The notes under the pieces: model-generated
Database searches by the model: none
The model's input: the letters and a program-made list of their open reading frames with translations, nothing else
What the model was told of the DNA's origin: nothing
In this document: piece by piece, positions 17,172-25,455 of the stretch
Position numbering within the stretch: the stretch's first letter is position 1
Layout of the letters: the number at the start of each line of letters is the position of its first letter
NCBI GenBank assembly: GCA_001464755.1
Contig: LNDR01000411.1
Coordinates: 1-64,000 of the forward strand
Length of the DNA stretch: 64,000 nt
Direction of reading: 5' to 3'
Source: Rhizobiales bacterium Ga0077524
Lineage (GTDB): Bacteria; Pseudomonadota; Alphaproteobacteria; Rhizobiales; Hyphomicrobiaceae
Made by a program: the position numbers and the translations under genes

Positions 17172-17838
17172 TTACCGGCAGACTTTCACCCGCCCGTCCC
17201 TGCCATGCCAGGCGAGGTCGAAATGCAGGTGGTCGCGATGGTAGGCGTCAGCGTAAGGCCCGAGAACAGTCGTGAAGGTTTCACAGGCTCCGGCATGCAT
17301 GTCACGCAGGAAGGCGCGCTCGCGCGGGCTACCCCACCAACCCTGCTTCACCGTCACCCAGTGCCCGTCCGCGAGTTGGAAGGCAGATACGTCGAGCGCA
17401 TTCGCGTGGGCGTGCTCCGAGATCTTCGCCCCAAAGACGCCATTGCGTGTGCGGCAGGCGTAGGACGCGGCCACCTTGATCTCGACCACGCGTTGTCCGA
17501 AATGGCGCCGCGCACCGGCTTGGACTACCTCGGCCATCCATTTCTCGACGGCGGGGATCATCTCGCAACGCAGCAGTGCCGATGGCCTCATGGCAACTTG
17601 CCCCCCGAGAGCACCTGCCATCTCGAACGGTTGCTCCACGCTGCAGCGGCCGGGGCCGCCCAGCGATGCGCGCTGCGCAAGGTAGGGAGAGGGTCTTGCA
17701 AGGCCGAGCGCGATGCAGCGGTCCTGCTCGGTGCGTCTCCAGGTCTCGGGCATCGTGATGGCGCGCCTCGCAACCGAGACGCCCGGCGATGACGACGAGC
17801 ACAAGAGCCGCGACTTGACAGATACGCAGTACAGACAT
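17172..17838 (-). pseudogene. Extensin-family protein with signal peptide out of frame
   Basis: The C-terminal domain is a clear bacterial extensin-family domain (SYACRTRNG, SEHAHANALDV, YHRDHLHFDL), related to metal-dependent peptidoglycan peptidases of the D-Ala-D-Ala carboxypeptidase type. Its open frame has no good secretion start. A signal peptide (MSVLRICQVAALVLVVIAG) begins at ATG 17838 in another frame; the two would join if one base were removed near GGGCGTCTC (about 17778-17786). Either the gene has a one-base shift or the assembly does. The alternative is translation from ATG 17753 as a non-secreted protein, which does not suit the family. A CtrA-type box lies just upstream. Confidence 0.75.
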
Positions 17839-17861
17839 GATTCGAGGCTACCGGCGACGGG

Positions 17862-17878
17862 TTAAAGTTCGGTTAACC
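17862..17878 (-). promoter_or_regulatory. CtrA-type full binding site
   Basis: The plus strand reads TTAA-N7-TTAACC, matching the alphaproteobacterial CtrA consensus TTAA-N7-TTAACC. It sits 24 bases upstream of ATG 17838 of the extensin-family gene, where a regulator would meet RNA polymerase. CtrA is the cell-cycle response regulator of this class. The match is to sequence only. Confidence 0.55.
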
Positions 17879-18119
17879 TTGACGAAGCTTGAACGCCGGG
17901 CGCCCGCGGGAGCGAAGCTTCCGCTCGCCTTGGGCTTCGACGAAAACGAGCATATCGCTCGGGGCTGTCAGGATTGGGCCGCCATTGCGACGGCCGATGG
18001 CGGAATGTTGGCTCTCCAATGACCGTTCAACCAGATCAGGTCCCTCGGCCCGCACTCGACTGTCGAGCTAAGGCCCGATAGCTGTTGGCGCGGCGAACCC
18101 TCAGGAGCAGGTGATCGGC

Positions 18120-19160
18120 ATGAAAGTTCTGGTCACCGGCGCCGGCGGGCATCTCGGCTTCAATCTCGTCGGCGCTTTGCTGGAGGCTGGGCACGAGCTG
18201 CGCGCATCCCTGCGTTCGCTCGAAGATCCTGCTGCAATAGTGCGGATCAAGGCGCTCGGGCCGGTCGAGGTGGTTGCAGCCCCACTCGAGAGCGAACGAG
18301 CATTGCGTGCCGCGATGGACGGCATGGACGCCCTCGTCCATGCGGCAGCCATCTACCTGCTCCATGCCCCGGGACGCGATGCCGAAATCGTCTCGGCGAG
18401 CGTCGACGGCGTAGAACGTGCGTTCCGAGCTGCCAAGGACGCAGGCATCAAGCGGATCGTGCTCACGTCGTCGGTCGTGACCTTGCCCCTGACGCCTCCT
18501 GGAGCACGCCCTGTCGATGAAAGCGCTTGGGCGGACGACCTCAGGGTCCCTTACTTCAGAGCGAAAACGCTCGCTGAGCGGCGCGCTTGGGAGCTTTCCC
18601 GTGAGCTCCGGCTCGATCTCGTCAGCGTGCTGCCTGGTGCGTTCGGTGGTCCTGGCTTCGTGCGTCCGACGCCGACGATCGACCTGATCGAAGCGATCAT
18701 GAAAGGCGCTATGGACATCGCAGCGCCGCCGGTCGCCTATCCGTATATCGACGTGCGCGACGTGGCGAGCGCGCACGTGATGGCGCTGCTGAGCGGCGCG
18801 ACAGGACGCTTTATCGTCATCAACGAGCCCATTCCGATGCTCGGCGACTTTGCGCGAGCGATGCATGCCCTCGATCCGCGTGTGCGCAAGCCCTTGCTGA
18901 CCCTCCCGTCGTTCACCATGCGCGTTCTGCCCTATCTCGACGGGTTGCTCAGTGCGATGGGAGGAACCAGGCGCACCATGACTCCTGAGATGGCGGCGAC
19001 AATGAGCGGCCGACGGTTCAACCTCTCCTCGGCTCGCATTCGGCGCGAGCTTGGTTGGGCACCGGCAACCACCCTCGGGCAGAGTCTCGCGGATACGATG
19101 ACAGCCATTCGCGCGTTGTCGGCGGCCAAGTCGATAAGCAGCGCAGCGGATCGAACGTGA
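18120..19160 (+). CDS. NAD-dependent epimerase/dehydratase family protein
   Basis: An atypical short-chain reductase of 346 residues with the Rossmann motif VTGAGGHLGFNL, a SSVVTL strand with serine, and the YxxxK catalytic pair as YFRAK near residue 150. The pattern resembles dihydroflavonol-4-reductase-like and hopanoid-associated sugar epimerase groups. ATG 18120 (AGGTG close upstream) is preferred, with GTG 18111 as an alternative. It is convergent with the FMN monooxygenase gene. Substrate is not determined. Confidence 0.85.
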   Translation: MKVLVTGAGGHLGFNLVGALLEAGHELRASLRSLEDPAAIVRIKALGPVEVVAAPLESERALRAAMDGMDALVHAAAIYLLHAPGRDAEIVSASVDGVERAFRAAKDAGIKRIVLTSSVVTLPLTPPGARPVDESAWADDLRVPYFRAKTLAERRAWELSRELRLDLVSVLPGAFGGPGFVRPTPTIDLIEAIMKGAMDIAAPPVAYPYIDVRDVASAHVMALLSGATGRFIVINEPIPMLGDFARAMHALDPRVRKPLLTLPSFTMRVLPYLDGLLSAMGGTRRTMTPEMAATMSGRRFNLSSARIRRELGWAPATTLGQSLADTMTAIRALSAAKSISSAADRT

Positions 19161-19181
19161 ACCAGAACAGGCCAGAGCCGG

Positions 19182-20519
19182 CTAGGCCGTCGCCGCGAAA
19201 CGATTGACGGCCGGCTTGAGGCCGAGGTTCTCGCGCAAGGTCTTTCCGGCGTACTCGGTTCGGAAGAGGCCGCGGCGCTGCAGCTCCGGTGTGATCAGCT
19301 CTACGAAATCCTCGCAGCCCGAAGGCAAGTGCGTCGGCGTGATGTTGAAGCCGTCGCAAGCCCCATGCTCGAACCAGTCCTGCATGACGTCGACGATGTC
19401 GCTCGGCGTGCCGATGAGACAGAAGCCGCCCATGCCAGCAACCTGCTCGTAGAGCTGGCGGATTGTGGGCCTCTCCCGCTTCACGCGTTCGACGATCTGC
19501 TTGCTCAGGCTCTTGATGCCCGTCGGCCCGAAGGCCTCCAGCGGCACCGGCTCGTCGAGCGGATGGCCAGACAGGTCGCCGAACGCATTGCCGAGGCGGT
19601 TGAGACCGACGAGGGGATCCAGAAGTGATTGCAGCACATTGAACTTTGCGCGAGCCTCGTCGCGAGTACGTGCGACGACGGGCCGAAGCGCTGGCAGGAT
19701 TTTCAGATCCTGCGCGTCCCGCTGGTACTTGGCCATGCGCCCCTTGATGTCCGCGTAAAATGCCTGTCCGATCTCCTTTGTCGGATGGATCGCATAGACG
19801 AGGTCAGCCGTTGCGGCAGCAAGCTCTCGGCCTTGCTCGGAGGCTCCCGCCTGAACCACGACCGGATGCCCTTGAGGCGGGCGCGCCATGTTGAGCGGAC
19901 CTCGGACGGTGAAGTAGCGACCCTTGTGGTCGAGCGTGTGCAGCTTGGTCTCGTCGTAGAAGAGCGCATTCCCCTTATCGTAGAGGAAGGCGTCGTCCTC
20001 CCAGCTGTCCCAGAGGCCGCGTACTACCTCCACGAACTCGGCGGCACGGGCATAGCGCGTGTCGTAGTCGAGCTGCTCGTCACGGCCGAAGTTCAGTGCC
20101 TCGGCATCGGACCACGACGTGACGACGTTCCAACCGGCGCGACCGTTGCTGATCCAATCGAGCGTCGCGAACTTGCGGGCCAGATTGTATGGCTCGTTGT
20201 AGGTCGTCGACGCCGTAGTGACGAGGCCGATGTTGCTCGTCACGACGGCAAGCGCCGGAAGCAACGTCATCGGCTCCATCTCGACCAACTCGTAGCCAGC
20301 GCGGACCAGTGAGCCGCGCGGTACGTCACGTTCCCGAATGCCGATGCCGTCGGCAAAGAAAATCAGATCGCACTTGCCCCGCTCGGCGGCCCGGGCGCTA
20401 CGAGCATAGTGCTCGAAGCGCAGCGTCCCATCGGCCGGAACATCGGGATGGCGCCATGCGGCCGGATGGTATCCGAGGCCGCGGATGGACATGCCGATGT
20501 GCATCTGCCTGCGCACCAT
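19182..20519 (-). CDS. FMN-dependent monooxygenase of the NtaA/SnaA/DszA family
   Basis: The start is ATG 20519 with GGAGG upstream; the 603-residue ORF in the track runs on into out-of-frame sequence. The 445-residue product is luciferase-like: GMSIRGLGYHPAAWRHPD at the N-terminus, the family hallmark GRAGWNVVTSW, RYARAAEFVEVVRGLWDSWEDDA, and the HKGRYFTVRGPLN segment. Such enzymes use FMNH2 from a separate reductase to oxygenate chelators, sulfur compounds or similar small molecules. It is the last gene of a probable operon with a GlcG-like protein (26-base gap) and a GMC oxidoreductase. No flavin reductase is visible nearby. Confidence 0.93.
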   Translation of the reverse strand: MVRRQMHIGMSIRGLGYHPAAWRHPDVPADGTLRFEHYARSARAAERGKCDLIFFADGIGIRERDVPRGSLVRAGYELVEMEPMTLLPALAVVTSNIGLVTTASTTYNEPYNLARKFATLDWISNGRAGWNVVTSWSDAEALNFGRDEQLDYDTRYARAAEFVEVVRGLWDSWEDDAFLYDKGNALFYDETKLHTLDHKGRYFTVRGPLNMARPPQGHPVVVQAGASEQGRELAAATADLVYAIHPTKEIGQAFYADIKGRMAKYQRDAQDLKILPALRPVVARTRDEARAKFNVLQSLLDPLVGLNRLGNAFGDLSGHPLDEPVPLEAFGPTGIKSLSKQIVERVKRERPTIRQLYEQVAGMGGFCLIGTPSDIVDVMQDWFEHGACDGFNITPTHLPSGCEDFVELITPELQRRGLFRTEYAGKTLRENLGLKPAVNRFAATA

Positions 20520-20545
20520 GGTCGTGCCCTCCAGAGGCGGACGAC

Positions 20546-20941
20546 CTAAAGCTTCTCGACGCCGGCGCGGGCACAATCCTCGTCCTCTTGCGCCGTGCCA
20601 CCGCCAACGCCGCATGCGCCGATGAGCGTGCTGCCCTTGAAAATCGGCACGGCCCCTTGGCCGAGGAACATGTGGTTGCCCTCGGCCATGACGATCCCGC
20701 GCAGCGTCGGGTGATCGGCCCGGGCGGTGAGGTCGCCACTCGGTCGACCGAATGCTGCGGATGCGACAGCCTTGCCTTGGCTGCCATAGGATCCCGCCCA
20801 CATGGCGCCGTCCATGCGCTGAAAGGCAACCAGTCGGCCGCCTGCATCGCAGACGGCAATGTTCATCTTGGCGCCAATTTCGTTGGCCTTTGCGATAGCG
20901 CCGGCGATGATCCGGTTGGCCTCGGCGAGTGTCAGGCTCAT
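20546..20941 (-). CDS. GlcG/HbpS family protein
   Basis: ATG 20941, preceded by GAGGAG, gives 131 residues. Family features are MSLTLAEANRIIAGAIAKANE, the strand AVCDAGGRLVAFQRMDGA, and the glycine-rich C-terminal VPIFKGSTLIGACGVGGGT. GlcG/HbpS (DUF336) proteins are small cytoplasmic or secreted proteins, some of which bind haem; the role of GlcG itself is not known. No signal peptide is seen. It sits between the GMC oxidoreductase and the monooxygenase with gaps of 38 and 26 bases, so it probably assists that oxidation pathway. Confidence 0.9.
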   Translation of the reverse strand: MSLTLAEANRIIAGAIAKANEIGAKMNIAVCDAGGRLVAFQRMDGAMWAGSYGSQGKAVASAAFGRPSGDLTARADHPTLRGIVMAEGNHMFLGQGAVPIFKGSTLIGACGVGGGTAQEDEDCARAGVEKL

Positions 20942-20979
20942 GGCGTGTGCTCCTCTGCTCGCGATTACGGTGCTCGTCG

Positions 20980-22692
20980 TCAATTTCCAGCAAGAATGGC
21001 GTCTGCGATTTTCTCGGCCGTCATGATAGTCGGGAAATTGGTATTGGCGCAGGGCACGACCGGGAAGATCGAGGCATCCACCACGCGAAGGCCGCCGACA
21101 CCGCGCACCCGGCCGCTCGGGTCAGTAACCGCCATGGGATCGTCGCGTGAACCCATGCGACATGTGCACGAGGCGTGCCATACACCGACGGCCGCCTTGC
21201 GGATGAAGGCCTCGGCCTCGTCCTCGTTGTGGCGCACGCCGTCCATGGTGAAACCTTCCATGATCAGCTTCTCGATCAGGATCTTGCGCAGGAATCCCGG
21301 GCCATCCAGCAGCTTGGCCATGATCGTCGTCAGAATTTTGTTCTTGGTGTTGATCTCGCCGACCTGGCGCACCTTGTCGGAATAGCTGGCTGGGAAGGGG
21401 TTGGCGATCATCTGCTGCATGGCGGGATCCTCATAGATCGGCGCCAATCGCTTAATGCCGTCGGCGATGCGCTCGAGGTCACGCCGATCCGACAGCAGGT
21501 TGAACTCGACCGCCGGTTCGTCCGAGGGATTGCGGCTCTGCAGGCGAACCTGACCGCTCTCGGAGAAAGTCTTGTTGACGAACAGAATGAAGGTGCCGAT
21601 CTGCTCTCCGACCGCATGCCAAGACGTCTTCGTGGCTCCCACGACGAACATGTCGCCGGGGGGAGCACCACCGATATGCGAGGAATAGCGCGCACCGATG
21701 AAGAGATGGCGGCGGGTCTCCTTGTTGGTGACGCGGGCGGCGGGTTTCAGGAAGGCGGCCAGCGCGATCGAGGGATGATCCATCAACCGCTGGCCAACGC
21801 CCGAAAGGGCGTGGCGCACAGGAATATCGAGATCGCGCAGATGTCCAGGCGGGCCGATGCCAGCGCGCATCAGATGCGCGGGTGAATGGATCGCGCCAGA
21901 CGAGAGGATCACCTCTTTGGCGCGGAACTCGGTCGTGCGTCCTGCGACGCGGGCTTTGACACCGACGCAACGCAAGTCCTCGAAGATGAGTTCGGTCACC
22001 TGCGTGTCTGTCGAGATCGTCAGGTTCGGCCGTTTGCGCACCTCGGCGTTGAGATAGCCGATCGCGGCGGAGACTCGCTGCTCGTTGGCATTCGAGATGG
22101 TTACGGGAAAGAAGCCATCCTCGAAATGCCCGTTCTGATCGGCAAGCTCCTTGTAGCCAGCCCGTATGAACGCCTGTTTGAGGGCTTTCGCATGCCCGGG
22201 CCATTGCGACTCCGGCACGCGGCGCACCGGGATCGGTCCGTCCTGGCCATGCCACTCGTTGTTGAAATCGAGGTCGCGCTCGAGCTTCTTGAAGTAGGGG
22301 AGCACGCTGTCCCACTTCCAGCCGGTCGCACCGCGGGCCTCCCATTCCTCATAGTCGGTCGGAGCACCGCGGTTTGCCATCTGCCCGTTGATTGCGGAGC
22401 CGCCACCGAGCACGCGCGCCTGCTCGTATTTCCTGAGGCGCGGCTTCGGCGCGGTCGGGTCGTTGTTGTGCGAGACGACCTCGGTTGAGACCTTCAGCTC
22501 CGACCATAGGAAGCGATTGTTGAGATAGGCGGTACCGGAATAGGAATCGAGCACCTCCTTCGGCTCCCGGCCCGGCGGAGTATCCTCTCCCGCCTCGCAA
22601 ACGAGCACGCGTTTGCTGGAGAGTGCGGTCAAGCGGCTTGCGAGCACCGAGCCGGCAGACCCGCCACCGACGATGATGTAGTCGAATTCCAT
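20980..22692 (-). CDS. GMC family FAD-dependent oxidoreductase (choline dehydrogenase-like)
   Basis: A complete 570-residue GMC flavoprotein: FAD-binding IIVGGGSAGSVLASRL at the N-terminus, the GMC signature RVLGGGSAINGQMANRG, the second signature SSGAIHSPAHLMRAGIGP, and a C-terminal active-site region with histidine in GVWHASCTCRMG and asparagine in CANTNFPTIMTAEKIAD. It oxidises an alcohol to an aldehyde. It is the first gene of the three-gene unit with GlcG-like and FMN-monooxygenase genes. The substrate cannot be named from sequence. Confidence 0.95.
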   Translation of the reverse strand: MEFDYIIVGGGSAGSVLASRLTALSSKRVLVCEAGEDTPPGREPKEVLDSYSGTAYLNNRFLWSELKVSTEVVSHNNDPTAPKPRLRKYEQARVLGGGSAINGQMANRGAPTDYEEWEARGATGWKWDSVLPYFKKLERDLDFNNEWHGQDGPIPVRRVPESQWPGHAKALKQAFIRAGYKELADQNGHFEDGFFPVTISNANEQRVSAAIGYLNAEVRKRPNLTISTDTQVTELIFEDLRCVGVKARVAGRTTEFRAKEVILSSGAIHSPAHLMRAGIGPPGHLRDLDIPVRHALSGVGQRLMDHPSIALAAFLKPAARVTNKETRRHLFIGARYSSHIGGAPPGDMFVVGATKTSWHAVGEQIGTFILFVNKTFSESGQVRLQSRNPSDEPAVEFNLLSDRRDLERIADGIKRLAPIYEDPAMQQMIANPFPASYSDKVRQVGEINTKNKILTTIMAKLLDGPGFLRKILIEKLIMEGFTMDGVRHNEDEAEAFIRKAAVGVWHASCTCRMGSRDDPMAVTDPSGRVRGVGGLRVVDASIFPVVPCANTNFPTIMTAEKIADAILAGN

Positions 22693-23236
22693 TGCCTTCC
22701 CCGTCTCGCTCCCTCGTTTCGATCAAGCATGCCCCTCGATGAGAGGCAGTGCAATCGAGGTTTGTGGCTCTGCTTCAGGGCCTGCTCCGAATGGGTGCCA
22801 CGTCACGCCTGCAATTGAGCACCGACGTAGCTTTCGGCCATTGCCGTTTGCGCCGCGCGCGAGTGCATCGAGTGCATCGAGTGCATCGAGTGCATCGAGT
22901 GCATCGAGTGCATCGAGTGCATCGAGTGCATCGAGTGCATCAGGAAGGCAAGCTCAGCCGACTGAATGCCAGCGTCGAAGAAGGCAGGAGAGTGGAGGCA
23001 ATCAAGCAGCCCCGTCAGCCATCAGGAGAAACGGGTCCCGCGTGGGTCGCACAGACCAGTTCGCTCGATCAGGTCGGCAAGCCCGCAATAATCCCGAGCC
23101 ATGCCAGCAGGCCCACGCGCTCCGAGGGCGTGACCGCCGACGCAGGCATGCTCGCGGCAGGCCGGTCGGCCCTGCACCGATGATCTCGACCTGGGTTCGC
23201 TCCGACCGCTGCAAAAGATGTGTTACGGGCTCAGCG
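22693..23236. other. Intergenic region with a 9-bp tandem repeat
   Basis: About 540 bases separate the GMC start from the cyclase stop. The plus-strand ORFs across it owe their length to the tandem repeat and read as low-complexity or Arg-rich shadow. Apart from the repeat I see no gene, tRNA or clear terminator. Confidence 0.5.
22861..22941. repeat. Nine perfect tandem copies of a 9-bp unit (GAGTGCATC)
   Basis: Nine exact head-to-tail copies, 81 bases in all, with no sequence variation. The unit is a multiple of three, so any frame stays open through it (Ala-Ser-Ser, His-Arg-Val or Cys-Ile-Glu). Perfect identity means recent expansion or strong slippage, and copy number is likely to vary between strains. 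Confidence 0.95.
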
Positions 23237-24298
23237 TCACACGGTGGCGATGGCATTGGCCGGCGACCCGACCGCGCCAGGCAGGTTCAAGGGTGGTGCG
23301 GTCATCAAGAACGACGAGCGGTTGTTCTTTCTCAACCAATCGGCAAGCTCGGAGAGGCGCCAGATCTCACCCAGGTTGACGCCCAGCTTGAAGAGAGCGT
23401 GGTGGTGCAGTGGAAGCAGCACGCACTGACCGGGCTTCGGTGGCGCGTCATACATCTCGACGGCGTAGTTGTCGGCGATAAGGGCCGAGACCTTGGATTC
23501 GGAGATCCACCGCAACAGACGGTCGTCCCGGCCGTCGAGGCCGCAGCAATGACCGTGCAGCCATTCAGGCGTCGGCTTCTTCTTCGCCTCGAAGATCACC
23601 TCGTCGAAGCCGGTCCGGAAGCAGACCATGTCACCGGGGAGCACCTTGATCCCATCGGCGGCAAAGATCCGCATCAAGTCATCATAGTCGACCGGCTTCT
23701 TGGCACGCCCAAAATGCGCCTCGAGATCGACCATCACGGCGCGGCCCTGGATGCACTTCTTCGCCATATTCTCGACGCCGAGAGCATTGGCGGACGATGT
23801 GCCGACCGCAGGCACCATGGTGCCGGGGACGCCGCCGGCATCCTTGCCCTCTGTTGGCCCGAGGATCTCGTGGGAAAGCCGATAGCCGTTGTAGAATACG
23901 GGCTCACCCGTTCCGTCACCGTCGGCATCGAACAGCGCCCCGACGTGGGCGAGTGTATCCCACTGACTGGAATATTGCAGGTGGAGCAGCACCATGTCGT
24001 CGTTGACGACGTCCAGCATACCGGGGTGATCCCACTCGGCGCGGTAGCCCCAGTTCGGCTTGTCGTTCCTGAGTGTCGGGCGGATCTGCGGCGGAAAACG
24101 GCGCGGATTCAACGCATTGCCACCGGGATGGTCGAGCGGCATGGAGAGGCAGAAGGTCTGACCCGTCTTCACCTCGGCGATGCCTTGGCGCACCTTCTCA
24201 GCCGTGATCTCGTTCAAGCGGCCGAGCTGGTCGTCAATACCATAGTCGCCCCATGTCGAACCTTCGGGGCGGTTCTTCCAGCGGTGGTTGCTCGGCAT
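23237..24298 (-). CDS. Cyclase family protein (kynurenine formamidase-like fold)
   Basis: ATG 24298, with GGAGGAGA upstream, gives 353 residues. The metal-binding signature takes the variant form QYSSQWDTLAH rather than HxGTHxDxPxH, which puts it in the longer cyclase subgroup with SQWD. Other features are LSMPLDHPGGN, the AAKKCIQGRAVMVDL segment and HGHCCGLDGRD near the C-terminus. It is likely a metal-dependent hydrolase of a small cyclic or amide substrate. It diverges from the TauD-type dioxygenase across about 240 bases. Confidence 0.88.
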   Translation of the reverse strand: MPSNHRWKNRPEGSTWGDYGIDDQLGRLNEITAEKVRQGIAEVKTGQTFCLSMPLDHPGGNALNPRRFPPQIRPTLRNDKPNWGYRAEWDHPGMLDVVNDDMVLLHLQYSSQWDTLAHVGALFDADGDGTGEPVFYNGYRLSHEILGPTEGKDAGGVPGTMVPAVGTSSANALGVENMAKKCIQGRAVMVDLEAHFGRAKKPVDYDDLMRIFAADGIKVLPGDMVCFRTGFDEVIFEAKKKPTPEWLHGHCCGLDGRDDRLLRWISESKVSALIADNYAVEMYDAPPKPGQCVLLPLHHHALFKLGVNLGEIWRLSELADWLRKNNRSSFLMTAPPLNLPGAVGSPANAIATV

Positions 24299-24546
24299 GG
24301 ATCTCGTCTCCTCCGGAGGGCATTCTGGCGGAATTTCCAATCAAGCATACGCGAGACGCGCCTGTGGGCAATACGGCCGGCGCACAGGGCAGATGCCGAA
24401 CTCTCGTTGTCGGGCCAAACGCACTACGGGAGCCGCCATCTCATGTCCGGACTTTTCGCGCCACTCGGATTGGCCTAGCCTTGTCGTCGTGACAACGCGC
24501 CGGCTCCCGTGGCCTGCGCCAACTAGCCCGAGAAGGAGGAGTGCCC

Positions 24547-25434
24547 GTGGCCATTTCCATCCGCCAGCTCACGCCCATATTCGCCGGCGAGGTATCCGGT
24601 GTCGACTTGACGAAGGCGCTCGGCAAGGACGAGGTCGTCGCCCTCGAGGCCGGCATGGACAAATACGCCGTTCTCGTCATTCCCGGCCAAAGGATCAGCG
24701 ACGAGCAGCAGCAGGCGTTCTCCAGGAATTTCGGTCCCCTCGAGAACGCTCGAGGTGGCAACATCACCAAGGACACCGACAAGCGTCTAGCCGAAGGCAT
24801 GAACGACGTCTCCAACCTCGACAAGGACGGCAAGCCGCTGCCAAAGGACAGCCGTCAACACCTCTTCAACATCGGCAACATGCTGTGGCACTCGGACAGC
24901 TCCTTCCGCGCCGTCCCGGCCAAGTACTCGCTTCTATCGTGCCGGATCCTCAACACGAACGGCGGCAATACCGAGTTCGCCGACATGCGTGCCGCCTACG
25001 ACGATCTCGATACCGCCACCAAGGCCGAGATCGAGGACATGGTCTGCGAGCACTCGCTGATGCATTCGCGCGGCTCGCTCGGCTTCTCCGAATTCACGGC
25101 CGAGGAGAAGGCAATGTTCAAGCCGGTGCGCCAACGCCTCGTACGCACGCACCCAGTGACGGGCCGGAAATCGCTCTATCTCTCGTCCCATGCCGGCACG
25201 ATCCTCGGAATGACCATGCCGGAGGCCCGCATTCTGCTGCGCGACCTCACCGAGCACGCGACGCAGCCGAAATTCGTCTACGTGCACCGCTGGCAACTCC
25301 ACGACCTCGTCATCTGGGACAATCGCCAGGTGCTGCATCGCGTCCGCCGTTACGATACGAGCCAGCCCCGAGACATGCGCCGCACGACCGTCGCCGGCAA
25401 CACCATGACCGCGGCCCAGGCCGAGGCCGCCTGA
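24547..25434 (+). CDS. TauD/TfdA family Fe(II)/2-oxoglutarate dioxygenase
   Basis: GTG 24547 is chosen because AAGGAGGA lies 6 bases upstream; the track start at 24541 leaves only 1 base. The 295-residue enzyme has the HxD iron pair as WHSDSS near residue 120 and the distal histidine in QVLHRVRRYD, followed by the 2-oxoglutarate arginines RRTT. The family hydroxylates taurine, 2,4-D and similar acids. The MmgE/PrpD gene follows 21 bases later, so they form an operon. The substrate is unknown. Confidence 0.93.
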   Translation: MAISIRQLTPIFAGEVSGVDLTKALGKDEVVALEAGMDKYAVLVIPGQRISDEQQQAFSRNFGPLENARGGNITKDTDKRLAEGMNDVSNLDKDGKPLPKDSRQHLFNIGNMLWHSDSSFRAVPAKYSLLSCRILNTNGGNTEFADMRAAYDDLDTATKAEIEDMVCEHSLMHSRGSLGFSEFTAEEKAMFKPVRQRLVRTHPVTGRKSLYLSSHAGTILGMTMPEARILLRDLTEHATQPKFVYVHRWQLHDLVIWDNRQVLHRVRRYDTSQPRDMRRTTVAGNTMTAAQAEAA

Positions 25435-25455
25435 AACAACCGCGGAGCAAGATGA

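Noticed and set aside
20520-20993. N-terminal extension of the FMN monooxygenase frame
   Set aside because: It is an out-of-frame reading of the GlcG-like gene; the true start is ATG 20519 with its ribosome site.
22739-24478. 579-codon plus-strand ORF
   Set aside because: It is antisense to the cyclase gene and owes its length to the 9-bp repeat. Its translation is Arg/Ala-rich shadow.
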